A stretch of 64,000 nucleotides of DNA from Variovorax sp. PAMC 28711 (GTDB taxonomy: Bacteria; Pseudomonadota; Gammaproteobacteria; Burkholderiales; Burkholderiaceae_C), in NCBI RefSeq assembly GCF_001577265.1, contig NZ_CP014517.1:1479001-1543000 (forward strand), in the 5' to 3' direction. The translations under genes and the position numbers were made by a program. The notes below the pieces were generated by a model. The model searched no databases, was not told where the DNA came from, and saw nothing but the letters and a program-made list of their open reading frames with translations. Of this stretch, positions 1 through 10,015 are shown piece after piece; position 1 is the first letter of the stretch; each line of letters starts with the position of its first letter.

Positions 1-2
1 TC

Positions 3-941
3 GTGATCTACGGAATGATGGCCAACGTGTCGGTCGGCGCGCTGTTCCTGGCGGGCATCCTGCCGGGCGTGATGCTGGCCATCCTGATGATGATCACGGT
101 CGCCTACTTCGCGCACAAGAACAAATGGGGCGCCGATACCAAGTTCTCCAGCACGCGCCTCTTCAAGGCACTGAGCGAACTGGCGGTGGTCGTCGGATGG
201 CCGCTGCTGATCTGGTTGCTGGTCGCCAAGCTCGGCACGCCGCCGCAGCTCACGGTGTTCGCAGGGCTGGCTTCGTTGTTCGTGCTCGACAAGCTCTTCA
301 AGTTCGAGGCACTGCTGCCGATCATGACGCCGGTGCTGCTCATCGGCGGCATGACCACCGGTCTGTTCACCCCCACCGAGGGCGCCATCGCGGCCTGCGT
401 GTGGGCGCTGATCCTCGGTTTCGCCTGGTACAAAACGCTGTCCTGGAAGATGTTCGTCAAGGTCTGCCTCGACACCATCGAAACCACCTCGACCGTGCTG
501 TTCATCGTGGCGGCCGCTTCGATCTTCGGCTGGATGCTGACAGCCACCGGGGTCACCACCGACATCGCGGCCTGGGTACTGGGCTTCACCAAGGAGGCCT
601 GGGTGTTCCTGCTGCTGGCCAACCTGTTGATGCTGTTCGTCGGCTGCTTCCTCGAGCCGACGGCGGCCATCACGATCCTGGTGCCGATCCTGCTGCCCAT
701 CGCCACGCAACTCGGCGTCGATCCGATCCATTTCGGTCTGGTGATGGTCCTCAACCTGATGATCGGGCTGTTGCATCCGCCGATGGGCATGGTGCTGTTC
801 GTGCTCGCGCGCGTCGCCGGCCTGAGCTTCGAGCGCACGACGATGGCGATCCTGCCGTGGCTGGTGCCCTTGCTGGTCGCGCTGGTGGTGATCACCTACA
901 TGCCATCGCTGGTTTTGTGGCTGCCGCGCATGTTCTTCTAA
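3..941 (+). CDS. TRAP transporter large permease (DctM family), 5' truncated
   Basis: This is the C-terminal 312 residues or so of the large membrane subunit of a tripartite ATP-independent periplasmic (TRAP) transporter, which imports carboxylic or sugar acids with a cation gradient. The frame is open at the window edge and DctM proteins are about 430 residues, so roughly the first quarter is missing. The sequence is almost entirely hydrophobic helices. The glycine and proline-rich segment TGLFTPTEGA near residue 120 and the stretch FLEPTAAITILVPILLP near residue 215 are typical of DctM. The next gene starts 20 bases downstream, and a dehydratase and an Ldh-type oxidoreductase follow, so the substrate is probably a sugar acid or hydroxy acid. 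Family assignment is firm; substrate is inferred. Confidence 0.93.
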   Translation: MIYGMMANVSVGALFLAGILPGVMLAILMMITVAYFAHKNKWGADTKFSSTRLFKALSELAVVVGWPLLIWLLVAKLGTPPQLTVFAGLASLFVLDKLFKFEALLPIMTPVLLIGGMTTGLFTPTEGAIAACVWALILGFAWYKTLSWKMFVKVCLDTIETTSTVLFIVAAASIFGWMLTATGVTTDIAAWVLGFTKEAWVFLLLANLLMLFVGCFLEPTAAITILVPILLPIATQLGVDPIHFGLVMVLNLMIGLLHPPMGMVLFVLARVAGLSFERTTMAILPWLVPLLVALVVITYMPSLVLWLPRMFF

Positions 942-961
942 TCCCTCCAACAAGAACCACG

Positions 962-2488
962 ATGAATCCTTTTATCCGTCTTCATCCAGCCGACGATGTG
1001 GTGATCGCGCGCGCACAGCTCGTGGGCGGCGTCAGCGTCGAAGGCGTGGCGGTGCGCGGTCTGATCCCGGCCGGCCACAAGGTTGCGATGCGCGCCATCG
1101 CAACGGGCGAGCCGGTGCGCCGCTACAACCAGATCATCGGCTTCGCGAGCCGCCCCATTGCACCGGGCGAGCACGTGCACACGCAAAACCTCGACATGGG
1201 GCCCGACAAGGGCCACTTCGAGCGCGACTACGCCCACGGCGCCGACGTGAAGCCGGCGCCCGCGAAACGCGAGGCGACCTTCATGGGCATCCGGCGCGCC
1301 GACGGTCGCGTGGCCACGCGCAACTACATCGGCGTGCTGACCAGCGTGAACTGCTCGGCCACGGCCGCACGGGCCATCGCCGATCACTTTTCGCGCAAGA
1401 CGAACCCGGGCGCGCTCGCGGATTTTCCGAACGTCGACGGCATCGTCGCGTTGACGCACGGCACCGGCTGCGGCATGGACACGCAGGGCATGGGCATGCA
1501 GATCCTCGAACGCACGCTCACCGGCTACGCGACGCACCCCAACTTCGCCGGCGTGCTGGTGGTCGGGCTGGGCTGCGAGGCCAACCAGATCAACGCCTGG
1601 CTCGCGACCGGGCACCTGGCCGAAGGCGAGAACTTCCGCACCTTCAACATCCAGGACACCGGCGGCACGCGCAAGACGGTGGAGAAGGGTATCGCGCTGA
1701 TCAACGAGATGCTGCCGCGTGCCAACGCGGTGACGCGCGAGCCCTGCAGCGCGGCGCACATCACGATCGGACTGCAATGCGGCGGCTCGGACGGCTATTC
1801 GGGCATCAGCGCGAACCCGGCGCTCGGTGCGGCGGTCGATCTGCTGGTCGCCCATGGCGGCACCGCCATCCTCAGCGAAACACCCGAGGTGTACGGCGCC
1901 GAGCACCTGCTGACGCGCCGCGCCGTGAAGCGCGAAGTGGGCGAGAAGCTGGTGAAACGCATCGAATGGTGGGAGCGCTACACCGAGATCAACCAGGGCG
2001 AGATGAACAACAATCCCTCGCCCGGCAACAAGGCGGGCGGACTGACCACCATCCTCGAGAAGTCGCTGGGCGCGGTCGCCAAGGGCGGCACCAGCAACCT
2101 CGAAGCGGTGTACGAATACGCAGAGCCGGTGACGGCGCACGGCTTCGTCTACATGGACACGCCGGGCTACGACCCGGTGAGCGCGACCGGCCAGGTGGCG
2201 GGTGGCGCCAACGTGATCTGCTTCACCACGGGACGCGGCTCGGCTTACGGCTGCGCGCCCTCGCCTTCGCTCAAGCTCGCGACCAATTCGGCGTTGTGGC
2301 AGCGGCAGGAAGAGGACATGGACATCAACTGCGGCGAGATCGTGGACGGCACCGCGTCGATCCAGGAGATGGGCCAGCGCATCTTCGAGCTGGTGCTGGC
2401 GACGGCTTCCGGTGAGCAGTCGAAGAGCGAGAAGCATGGCTATGGCCAGAACGAATTCGTGCCATGGCAAGTCGGCGCGGTGATGTAA
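962..2488 (+). CDS. UxaA-family altronate/galactarate-type dehydratase
   Basis: A 508-residue protein of the UxaA/GarD family, iron-dependent dehydratases that remove water from aldonic or aldaric acids such as altronate or galactarate. The N-terminal 100 residues look like the small SAF domain. The catalytic part follows, with conserved stretches GTGCGMDTQG, GLQCGGSDGYSGI and a C-terminal TTGRGSAYGCAPSPSLK carrying the expected cysteines. The ATG at 962 is chosen because homology begins there; the same frame stays open further upstream only as an antisense-like extension. It lies between the TRAP permease and an Ldh-type dehydrogenase, so it probably acts on the imported acid. The exact substrate cannot be read from sequence. 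Confidence 0.9.
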   Translation: MNPFIRLHPADDVVIARAQLVGGVSVEGVAVRGLIPAGHKVAMRAIATGEPVRRYNQIIGFASRPIAPGEHVHTQNLDMGPDKGHFERDYAHGADVKPAPAKREATFMGIRRADGRVATRNYIGVLTSVNCSATAARAIADHFSRKTNPGALADFPNVDGIVALTHGTGCGMDTQGMGMQILERTLTGYATHPNFAGVLVVGLGCEANQINAWLATGHLAEGENFRTFNIQDTGGTRKTVEKGIALINEMLPRANAVTREPCSAAHITIGLQCGGSDGYSGISANPALGAAVDLLVAHGGTAILSETPEVYGAEHLLTRRAVKREVGEKLVKRIEWWERYTEINQGEMNNNPSPGNKAGGLTTILEKSLGAVAKGGTSNLEAVYEYAEPVTAHGFVYMDTPGYDPVSATGQVAGGANVICFTTGRGSAYGCAPSPSLKLATNSALWQRQEEDMDINCGEIVDGTASIQEMGQRIFELVLATASGEQSKSEKHGYGQNEFVPWQVGAVM

Positions 2489-2505
2489 ATCAGGAGCTTT
2501 TTTCC

Positions 2506-3567
2506 ATGTCCAGAACTCTTCAGGCGGCGCTGCTGCGCTCGCAATGTGCTGCTATCCTCGAGGCCGCCGGCAGTTCGTCGGCCGAGGCCAACCAGGTCGC
2601 TGAGAACCTCGTGCTGGCCAACCTGAGCGGCCACGACTCGCACGGGGTCGGCATGCTGCCGCGCTATGTCGATGCGGTGGCCGAGGGCGGGCTCACGCCG
2701 AATGCATCGGTCAAGGCGAACGTCGACATTGGCACGATGCTCGCGCTCGACGGCCAGCGGGGCTACGGGCAGATCGTCGGCGTCGAGGCGATGGACCTGG
2801 GCATCGCGCGCGCCCGACAGCATGGGAGCTGCATCATGACCTTGTCGAACGCGCACCACCTCGGCCGCATCGGGCACTTCGCCGAGATGGCGACGGCCGA
2901 AGGCCTGGTCTCGATGCACTTCGTGAACGTGCTGTCGCGGCCCGTGGTCGCGCCATGGGGCGGCGGCGACGGGCGCTTCGGCACCAACCCGTGCTGCATC
3001 GGCGTCCCGCTGGCCGGCGCCGAACCGTTCCTGCTCGACTTCGCGACCAGTCGCGTCGCGCAAGGAAAGATGCGGGTCGCACACAACAAGGGCGAGCAGG
3101 TGCCCGACGGCTACCTGATCGACGAGACAGGTGCACCCACCAACGACCCCGGCGTGGTGGTCGTGCCGCAAGCCAATGGCTTGTTCGGCGCGCTGATGAC
3201 CTTCGGCGAGCACAAGGGCTACGGCATGGCGATGGCGTGCGAGCTGCTCGGCGGGGCGCTGAGCGGCGGCGGCACCTGGCACCGGCCCGCCGACACCGCA
3301 CGCAGCGTGTTGAACGGCATGCTGACCATCCTCATCGATCCCGCGAAGCTCGGCACCGAAGCCAGCTTCGCGGCGGAAGCGACCGCTTTCGTCGACTGGC
3401 TGCGACAGAGCCCACCGGGCGCCGGTTTCGACCATGTGCAGATCGCCGGCGAGCCGGAACGCGCCGCGCGCGTCGCACGCGAGCGCGACGGCATCTGGCT
3501 GGACGACGCGACCTGGGGAGAGATCGTGGCCGCCGGCGGCAAGGTCGGCGTCAGCGTCGCGGCCTGA
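2506..3567 (+). CDS. Ldh family (malate/L-lactate/ureidoglycolate type) oxidoreductase
   Basis: A 353-residue NAD(P)-dependent dehydrogenase of the Ldh_2 (YbiC/AllD/MdhB) family, unrelated to Rossmann-type lactate dehydrogenases. Family marks are HDSHGVGMLPRY near residue 45, the SNAHHLGRIGHFAEMA segment near residue 110 with the active-site histidine, and the GTNPCCIGVP and DFATS segments. The ATG at 2506 has CAGGAG about 10 bases upstream. It starts 17 bases after the dehydratase stop, so it is the third gene of the catabolic operon. It probably oxidises or reduces a 2-hydroxy or 2-keto acid intermediate; the actual substrate is unknown. Confidence 0.9.
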   Translation: MSRTLQAALLRSQCAAILEAAGSSSAEANQVAENLVLANLSGHDSHGVGMLPRYVDAVAEGGLTPNASVKANVDIGTMLALDGQRGYGQIVGVEAMDLGIARARQHGSCIMTLSNAHHLGRIGHFAEMATAEGLVSMHFVNVLSRPVVAPWGGGDGRFGTNPCCIGVPLAGAEPFLLDFATSRVAQGKMRVAHNKGEQVPDGYLIDETGAPTNDPGVVVVPQANGLFGALMTFGEHKGYGMAMACELLGGALSGGGTWHRPADTARSVLNGMLTILIDPAKLGTEASFAAEATAFVDWLRQSPPGAGFDHVQIAGEPERAARVARERDGIWLDDATWGEIVAAGGKVGVSVAA

Positions 3568-3582
3568 ACGCCACGAATCGCG

Positions 3583-4227
3583 TCAAAGCATCAAGGCGAC
3601 GCTGGCGTCCAGATGCTCTGAAGGCAGGCGCCGGAAGCCCGAGCGCGCAAAGCGCTGGAGGCGCCCGACCGCAAAGGCCGTGAGCGCCGATGCCCGCACC
3701 TGCGCGTCCACCGTGGGCGTGGCCGACCCTTCGACCGTGGCAGCGCCACGCAGCGCTTGCCGCAGGCTGGCTTCGATCTTGTCGAAGAACTGGTTCATGC
3801 GTTGCTGCAGGCGCTCGTTTTCGTAGACGAGTGCATCGCCGACCATGACGCGCGTCATGCCGGGGTTTTTTTCCGCGAACTGGACCAGCATCGCAATGAC
3901 GCGGGCCGCCTGTTCTTTGCCGGGCGCGTCGCGTTCGGTGATTTGGTTGACCAGCGAAAAGATGCTCTGTTCGATGAAGTCGATCAGCCCTTCGAACATC
4001 TGCGCCTTGCTGGCGAAGTGCCGATAGAGCGCGGCCTCGCTCACATCGAGCCGCGCGGCCAGCGCCGCCGTGGTCACGCGCTCGGCGCCGGGCTGCTCGA
4101 GCATGGCGGCCAGCGCCTGCAGGATCTGGACGCGGCGCTCGCCCGGCTTCGGGCGCTTGCGCACGGGCGCAGGCGTGGCGTCGCTTTGGAGGTCAGGTCC
4201 GGCAGCAGCTGTCTCTTCGTTTGGCAT
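3583..4227 (-). CDS. slmA: nucleoid occlusion factor SlmA (TetR-like)
   Basis: A 214-residue TetR-fold DNA-binding protein. The N-terminal helix-turn-helix, about residues 30 to 80, contains the signature VTTAALAARLDVSEAALYRHFASK, of the SlmA type in which the recognition helix ends AALYRHF. In gamma-proteobacteria SlmA binds chromosomal sites and blocks FtsZ assembly over the nucleoid. The beta-proteobacterial homologue next to argB is normally annotated the same way. The C-terminal ligand domain is as long as expected. The stop is 16 bases from the stop of the convergent dehydrogenase. SlmA is favoured over a generic TetR repressor because of the argB neighbourhood and the recognition helix. 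Confidence 0.85.
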   Translation of the reverse strand: MPNEETAAAGPDLQSDATPAPVRKRPKPGERRVQILQALAAMLEQPGAERVTTAALAARLDVSEAALYRHFASKAQMFEGLIDFIEQSIFSLVNQITERDAPGKEQAARVIAMLVQFAEKNPGMTRVMVGDALVYENERLQQRMNQFFDKIEASLRQALRGAATVEGSATPTVDAQVRASALTAFAVGRLQRFARSGFRRLPSEHLDASVALML

Positions 4228-4323
4228 GAGGGCGCGCGAGCAAAGATGTAAACAAATGTGATTCTCGCACAGCGCAGTGAGCGCAAGCCAACTGGCCGCG
4301 CCCGCGGCCTCCCTTGCACGCGT

Positions 4324-6367
<2,044 letters not shown>

Positions 6368-6376
6368 GGGTGTGTA

Positions 6377-6398
6377 GCGGGAACCCTAGAATTCCCGC
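6377..6398. promoter_or_regulatory. inverted repeat between divergent sugar-transferase genes
   Basis: GCGGGAA, an 8-base spacer, then TTCCCGC: a perfect 7-base inverted repeat. It fills most of the 44-base gap between the divergent starts of the WecA-like gene and the first GT2 gene. It may be an operator acting on both promoters or a cruciform; no matching regulator is identified here. Confidence 0.35.
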
Positions 6399-6411
6399 GA
6401 GAAATTAGACC

Positions 6412-7176
6412 ATGCCGATGCCCCCCTCCGATTCCAGTTTCGAGCCCAAGCCGATCACCGTCTCCATCGTGAGCCACGGCCAGCTGGCGCTCGTGCGTCC
6501 GTTGCTCGAACAGCTCGACCGATACAGCCATGCGGTCGTGGAGAAAGTCGTGCTGACGATCAACATCCCGGAGGCGGACGCACTGGCCGGCGACATCTGG
6601 CGATTTCCGGTCGAGCGCATCGTGAACAGCGAGGCGAAGGGCTTCGGTGCCAACCACAACGGCGCGTTCCGGCATTGCAAGACGCCATGGTTCCTGGTGT
6701 TGAACCCCGACATCCGTTTCGACAACGACGTGCTCGGCCCGTTGCGCGACCAAGCCGCCGCCCGAAGCGGCCTGCTGACGCCCCGCATCCTGGAGCCAGG
6801 CAAGGCGGCGCCCGAGCAGCATCGCGCGGTCATCACGCCGCTGGAGATCGTCTCCCGCAAACGCCACGACTATGTGCGCCCGGCGGTGCCGGCCTGGATT
6901 CCGGGGCTCTTCATGCTGTTTCGCAGCAAGGCGTATGGCGGCATCGAGGGGTTCGACGAGCGCTTTTTCATGTACGGGGAAGATTTCGATATCTGTGCCC
7001 GCCTGAGGCTGGCGGGCTGGAACCTGCAGGTCGCGGAAGACCTGTTGGCGCTGCACGACGCGCGACGCGCCAGCCACCGCAGCAAGCGGCATCTCTACTG
7101 GCATCTCTCGAGCCTCCTGCGGGTCTGGGCGTCGGCCACGTTCTGGCGCTACCGCAAGCTGCCGACGCAAAGTTAG
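6412..7176 (+). CDS. family 2 glycosyltransferase (rhamnosyltransferase-like)
   Basis: A 254-residue GT-A fold glycosyltransferase with the layout of WbbL-type rhamnosyltransferases. After a short N-terminal extension come the strand ITVSIVSHGQ, a donor-binding loop VLNPDIRFDND that contains the DxD-like metal site, and the segment PAWIPGLFMLFR. Then follow the acceptor-side GFDERFFMYGEDFDICARL motif with the likely catalytic base, and a basic amphipathic C-terminus. It is divergent from the WecA-like gene. Its stop overlaps the stop of the convergent GT2 gene by three bases. It probably adds a sugar, plausibly rhamnose from rfbBDAC, to the lipid-linked glycan. The sugar specificity is inferred only. 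Confidence 0.88.
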   Translation: MPMPPSDSSFEPKPITVSIVSHGQLALVRPLLEQLDRYSHAVVEKVVLTINIPEADALAGDIWRFPVERIVNSEAKGFGANHNGAFRHCKTPWFLVLNPDIRFDNDVLGPLRDQAAARSGLLTPRILEPGKAAPEQHRAVITPLEIVSRKRHDYVRPAVPAWIPGLFMLFRSKAYGGIEGFDERFFMYGEDFDICARLRLAGWNLQVAEDLLALHDARRASHRSKRHLYWHLSSLLRVWASATFWRYRKLPTQS

Positions 7177-8156
7177 CCGCGCTCGAGCAGGTCCTGCATC
7201 ACGGATTGCCAGCCGCGGTCGAAGCGCGCATAGCGGCCTCGGGCGGCGGCGATCAACACGGGCAGCCAGCGCACGGCGCGCGAGGGCGGCAGCTCGGTCC
7301 GGAAGCGCTGGTGCGCGACCTTGGCGCGTTGTGCGTCGACATATTTCGCCGGTACCTCGGCGCCCAGCGCTTGCAGACGCTGCAACAGCACCTCCGCCCT
7401 TCGCAATCGCTCCACGTGCTTGGTGCCGCGGGGCGCCAATGCCTTCGCGAGCTTTTGCTTAAACGTCGGACGTCGCGCGCCGATCTGGTTGGCGGCGTGC
7501 TGGCGGTAGTCGATGAGCGGCTCGGGCAGCACGTCCATTCGCCCCGTTGCGCTGGCGATCGCGGCCAGCCATTCGTCGTGGACCCATTCGGGCGGGAACG
7601 GCAGCGCCGCGGCCAGCAGGGATCGCCTGAAAACGGTGGTGGCGCCGGTCACCAGGTTGCGGCGTTGCAGGGCCTCGAAGGCCCGTCCGTTCGCAATGGC
7701 CGCCAATTCTTCCGGCTTGATTTCAAGCGCGGTGAAGAGGGTCGATCCGAGCGGCTTCAGGTCGCCATCGACCAGGAGCGCATCGGAGTGCAGCAGCAAC
7801 AGGTCTGGACGCGCCTCGAACTGCGCCACCATGCGGGCGAGCCGGCCTGCGTGCCACACATCGTCCTGGTCGCAAAGGGCGATCAGCGCGCTTCGGCACG
7901 CGGTCGCCGCCTGCTCGAAGTTGCGGGTCACGCCGAGCGGTGGTGCGTTCTGCAGCACGGTCAAGGTCGGCGCATCGGCACCCCGCTTTGCCAGCGCCTC
8001 GCGGACGATGGCCATGCCGTTGTCGGTCGAGCCGTCGTCGGACAGCACGATTTCGCGCGGTACCGGTTGCTGGTCGCACACGCTGGCGACCTGGGCGGCG
8101 AGGTAGCGGGCGCCGTTGCGCGTGCAGAGGGCGACGGAGACGTCTAGCACGCTCAC
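7173..8156 (-). CDS. family 2 glycosyltransferase
   Basis: A 327-residue GT2 enzyme. It starts with VSVALCTRNGARYLAAQV and SDDGSTDN, the nucleotide-binding half of the GT-A fold. An ALCDQDDVW metal-binding motif sits near residue 85 and a HDEWLAAIA segment near residue 190. This arrangement is common in rhamnosyl and galactosyl transferases of O-antigen loci. The GTG at 8156 is chosen because it forms a GTGA overlap with the stop of the upstream gene. The same frame stays open upstream only inside that gene. It is the third and last gene of the minus-strand operon acyltransferase, tandem GT2, GT2. Confidence 0.87.
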   Translation of the reverse strand: MSVLDVSVALCTRNGARYLAAQVASVCDQQPVPREIVLSDDGSTDNGMAIVREALAKRGADAPTLTVLQNAPPLGVTRNFEQAATACRSALIALCDQDDVWHAGRLARMVAQFEARPDLLLLHSDALLVDGDLKPLGSTLFTALEIKPEELAAIANGRAFEALQRRNLVTGATTVFRRSLLAAALPFPPEWVHDEWLAAIASATGRMDVLPEPLIDYRQHAANQIGARRPTFKQKLAKALAPRGTKHVERLRRAEVLLQRLQALGAEVPAKYVDAQRAKVAHQRFRTELPPSRAVRWLPVLIAAARGRYARFDRGWQSVMQDLLERG

Positions 8157-10015
8157 AGCGCTTCGACGCGCGGCGGACACGCGTAGCTGAAGTCTTCGCT
8201 GGTCGCCGTCAGGTTCGGGTTGTACGAAGGATCGCGCTGCAGCAGGTCGGCCCATCGCGAATGCATATACGCCGTCTCCCGCTCGAACCGGGCGCGTTTT
8301 TCAGGCGCAACGTCGTCACCCCGCGTCGCGGATTCATGGTGGATCAGTTCGGCATAGGGAGTCCACACATTGCGGTAACCCGCTTCGCGCACCCGCAGGC
8401 ACAGGTCGACGTCGTTGAACGCGACCTTGAGGTGGACTTCGTCGAGGCCGCCGACTTCCTGGTAGATCGATTTGCGAATGACCAGGCAGGCAGCCGTGAC
8501 GGCAGAGAACGACTGCACCAATGCAGCCCGGCCCGCATAGCCGTTCAATCCCCTCGGCAGCCCCTTGTTGGCATGCACCGCAAGGCCACCGACACCCAAC
8601 AGCACCCCCGCATGCTGGACCGTCATGTCGGGGTACCACAGCCGCGCGCCGACGGCGCCCACGCCGGGCTGGCAGGCGAGCGCCACCATTTCGGACAGCC
8701 ACTCGGGCGTCATGACCTCGATGTCGTTGTTGACCAGCGCGATCAGCTCGCCGGTGGCCGCTTCCACGGCTGCGTTGTTGAGCGCGGAGTAGTTGAAGTC
8801 GCGCGCATCGCGCATCACGCGAACATCGGGTCGCTTGGCCAGCGTTTCGAAATACGCCAGCGCCGCAGCGTCGTCAGACGCGTTGTCCACGATGATGATT
8901 TCGTAGTTCGGATAGGTCGTCTTGGCCACGATTGACTCGACGCACTGCCGCATGAGCTTCAGCGCGTTGCGCGTCGGGATGATGATCGACACCAGCGGCG
9001 GCGGCGCAGGGAGTTCGTAATGCGTGCGGTAGCCGAAGCCGACGTATTCGGCGCGTGCCGCCACGTCCAGCCGACCGTAGTGTTCATTCAGGGCCCGCTC
9101 GCCTGCCACCGCCGCGTAGGGCTTCGCGTTCATGGACCGCGCGGTGCTTTCGGCATGAATACGCCAGTGGTAGAGCACGCGCGGCACATGCTGCACCTGC
9201 TCGGGCCGGATGCGCTCGACGCAGCGCAGCACCAGGTCCCAGTCTTGCGAACCTTCCATGCCGAGGCGAAAACCACCGACGGCGCGCACCAGCGCGGTCG
9301 ACAGCACGCCGAGGTGGCTGAACATGTTCTGCGACCGGAAGAGATCGATGTTCCAGTCGGGCTTGAAGTACGGATCGGACCGGCGTCCCTGCTCGTCGAT
9401 CTTGTCCTCGTCGGAATAGATGAGCTGCACGTCGGGATGCGCGGCGATGCAGTCGGCGATGCACAACAACGCGTGTTCTGCCAGGAGATCGTCGTGGTCC
9501 ATCAGCGCGATCCACGCGCCGCTCGCGACTTCGAGTGCGCTGTTGGACGCGGCAGAGATGTGCCCGTTCTTCGGCCGGAAGACGACCTTGATGCGTGGAT
9601 CGGTTTCGCTGTACTGACGCAGCATGTCGCGCACCGCCTGCGACGGCGAAGCATCGTCGGCGATGCACAGCTCCCAGTGCGGATAGAGCTGCGAACGCAC
9701 CGATTCGATCGCCGCACGCAGCCACACCGGGTCGGGGTTGTAGGCCGGCATCACGACCGAGATGAGCGGTGTCGAAGCCATCGTTGAGACACGCTCGACG
9801 AGGCGGCTGCGCTGGGTCGGGCTCAAGGTGTCATTTGCCGCCACCCATGCGGGATAGTCGTTGCCCGGCCGCGCGCGGCGCCGCAGTTCCCACATCACGC
9901 CCTTGCGGCCCGCCTTGCGGTACACACGCCATGCCTGCGGCAAACGGCCCATCAACTGGGGGCCGAGCCGCAACGCCTTGCCTGCGAGTCGAAACAACTG
10001 GGAAAGGCGTTTCAT
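8153..10015 (-). CDS. tandem-domain family 2 glycosyltransferase
   Basis: A 620-residue protein with two GT-A domains. The first runs about 82 to 300, with VVMPAYNPD, CIADDAS and the metal motif DHDD at 173-176. The second runs about 340 to 590, with IIIPTRN, IIVDNASDD and NND at 429-431. A basic leader of 80 residues precedes them. The start overlaps the acyltransferase stop as ATGA. The protein is closely similar along its whole length to the C-terminal 540 residues of the 1045-residue protein encoded at 29319-32456, including the shared ending EDFSYAxPPRVE. The two are recent paralogues that differ in their N-termini. Two domains suggest addition of two residues or a repeating disaccharide. 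Confidence 0.92.
   Translation of the reverse strand: MKRLSQLFRLAGKALRLGPQLMGRLPQAWRVYRKAGRKGVMWELRRRARPGNDYPAWVAANDTLSPTQRSRLVERVSTMASTPLISVVMPAYNPDPVWLRAAIESVRSQLYPHWELCIADDASPSQAVRDMLRQYSETDPRIKVVFRPKNGHISAASNSALEVASGAWIALMDHDDLLAEHALLCIADCIAAHPDVQLIYSDEDKIDEQGRRSDPYFKPDWNIDLFRSQNMFSHLGVLSTALVRAVGGFRLGMEGSQDWDLVLRCVERIRPEQVQHVPRVLYHWRIHAESTARSMNAKPYAAVAGERALNEHYGRLDVAARAEYVGFGYRTHYELPAPPPLVSIIIPTRNALKLMRQCVESIVAKTTYPNYEIIIVDNASDDAAALAYFETLAKRPDVRVMRDARDFNYSALNNAAVEAATGELIALVNNDIEVMTPEWLSEMVALACQPGVGAVGARLWYPDMTVQHAGVLLGVGGLAVHANKGLPRGLNGYAGRAALVQSFSAVTAACLVIRKSIYQEVGGLDEVHLKVAFNDVDLCLRVREAGYRNVWTPYAELIHHESATRGDDVAPEKRARFERETAYMHSRWADLLQRDPSYNPNLTATSEDFSYACPPRVEAL

Noticed and set aside
938..2470. 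A 510-codon open frame on the minus strand opposite the UxaA-family gene
   Set aside because: Its product is rich in Arg, His, Ala and Val without any motif, as expected from the antisense strand of a high-GC gene, while the plus-strand frame shows clear family motifs.
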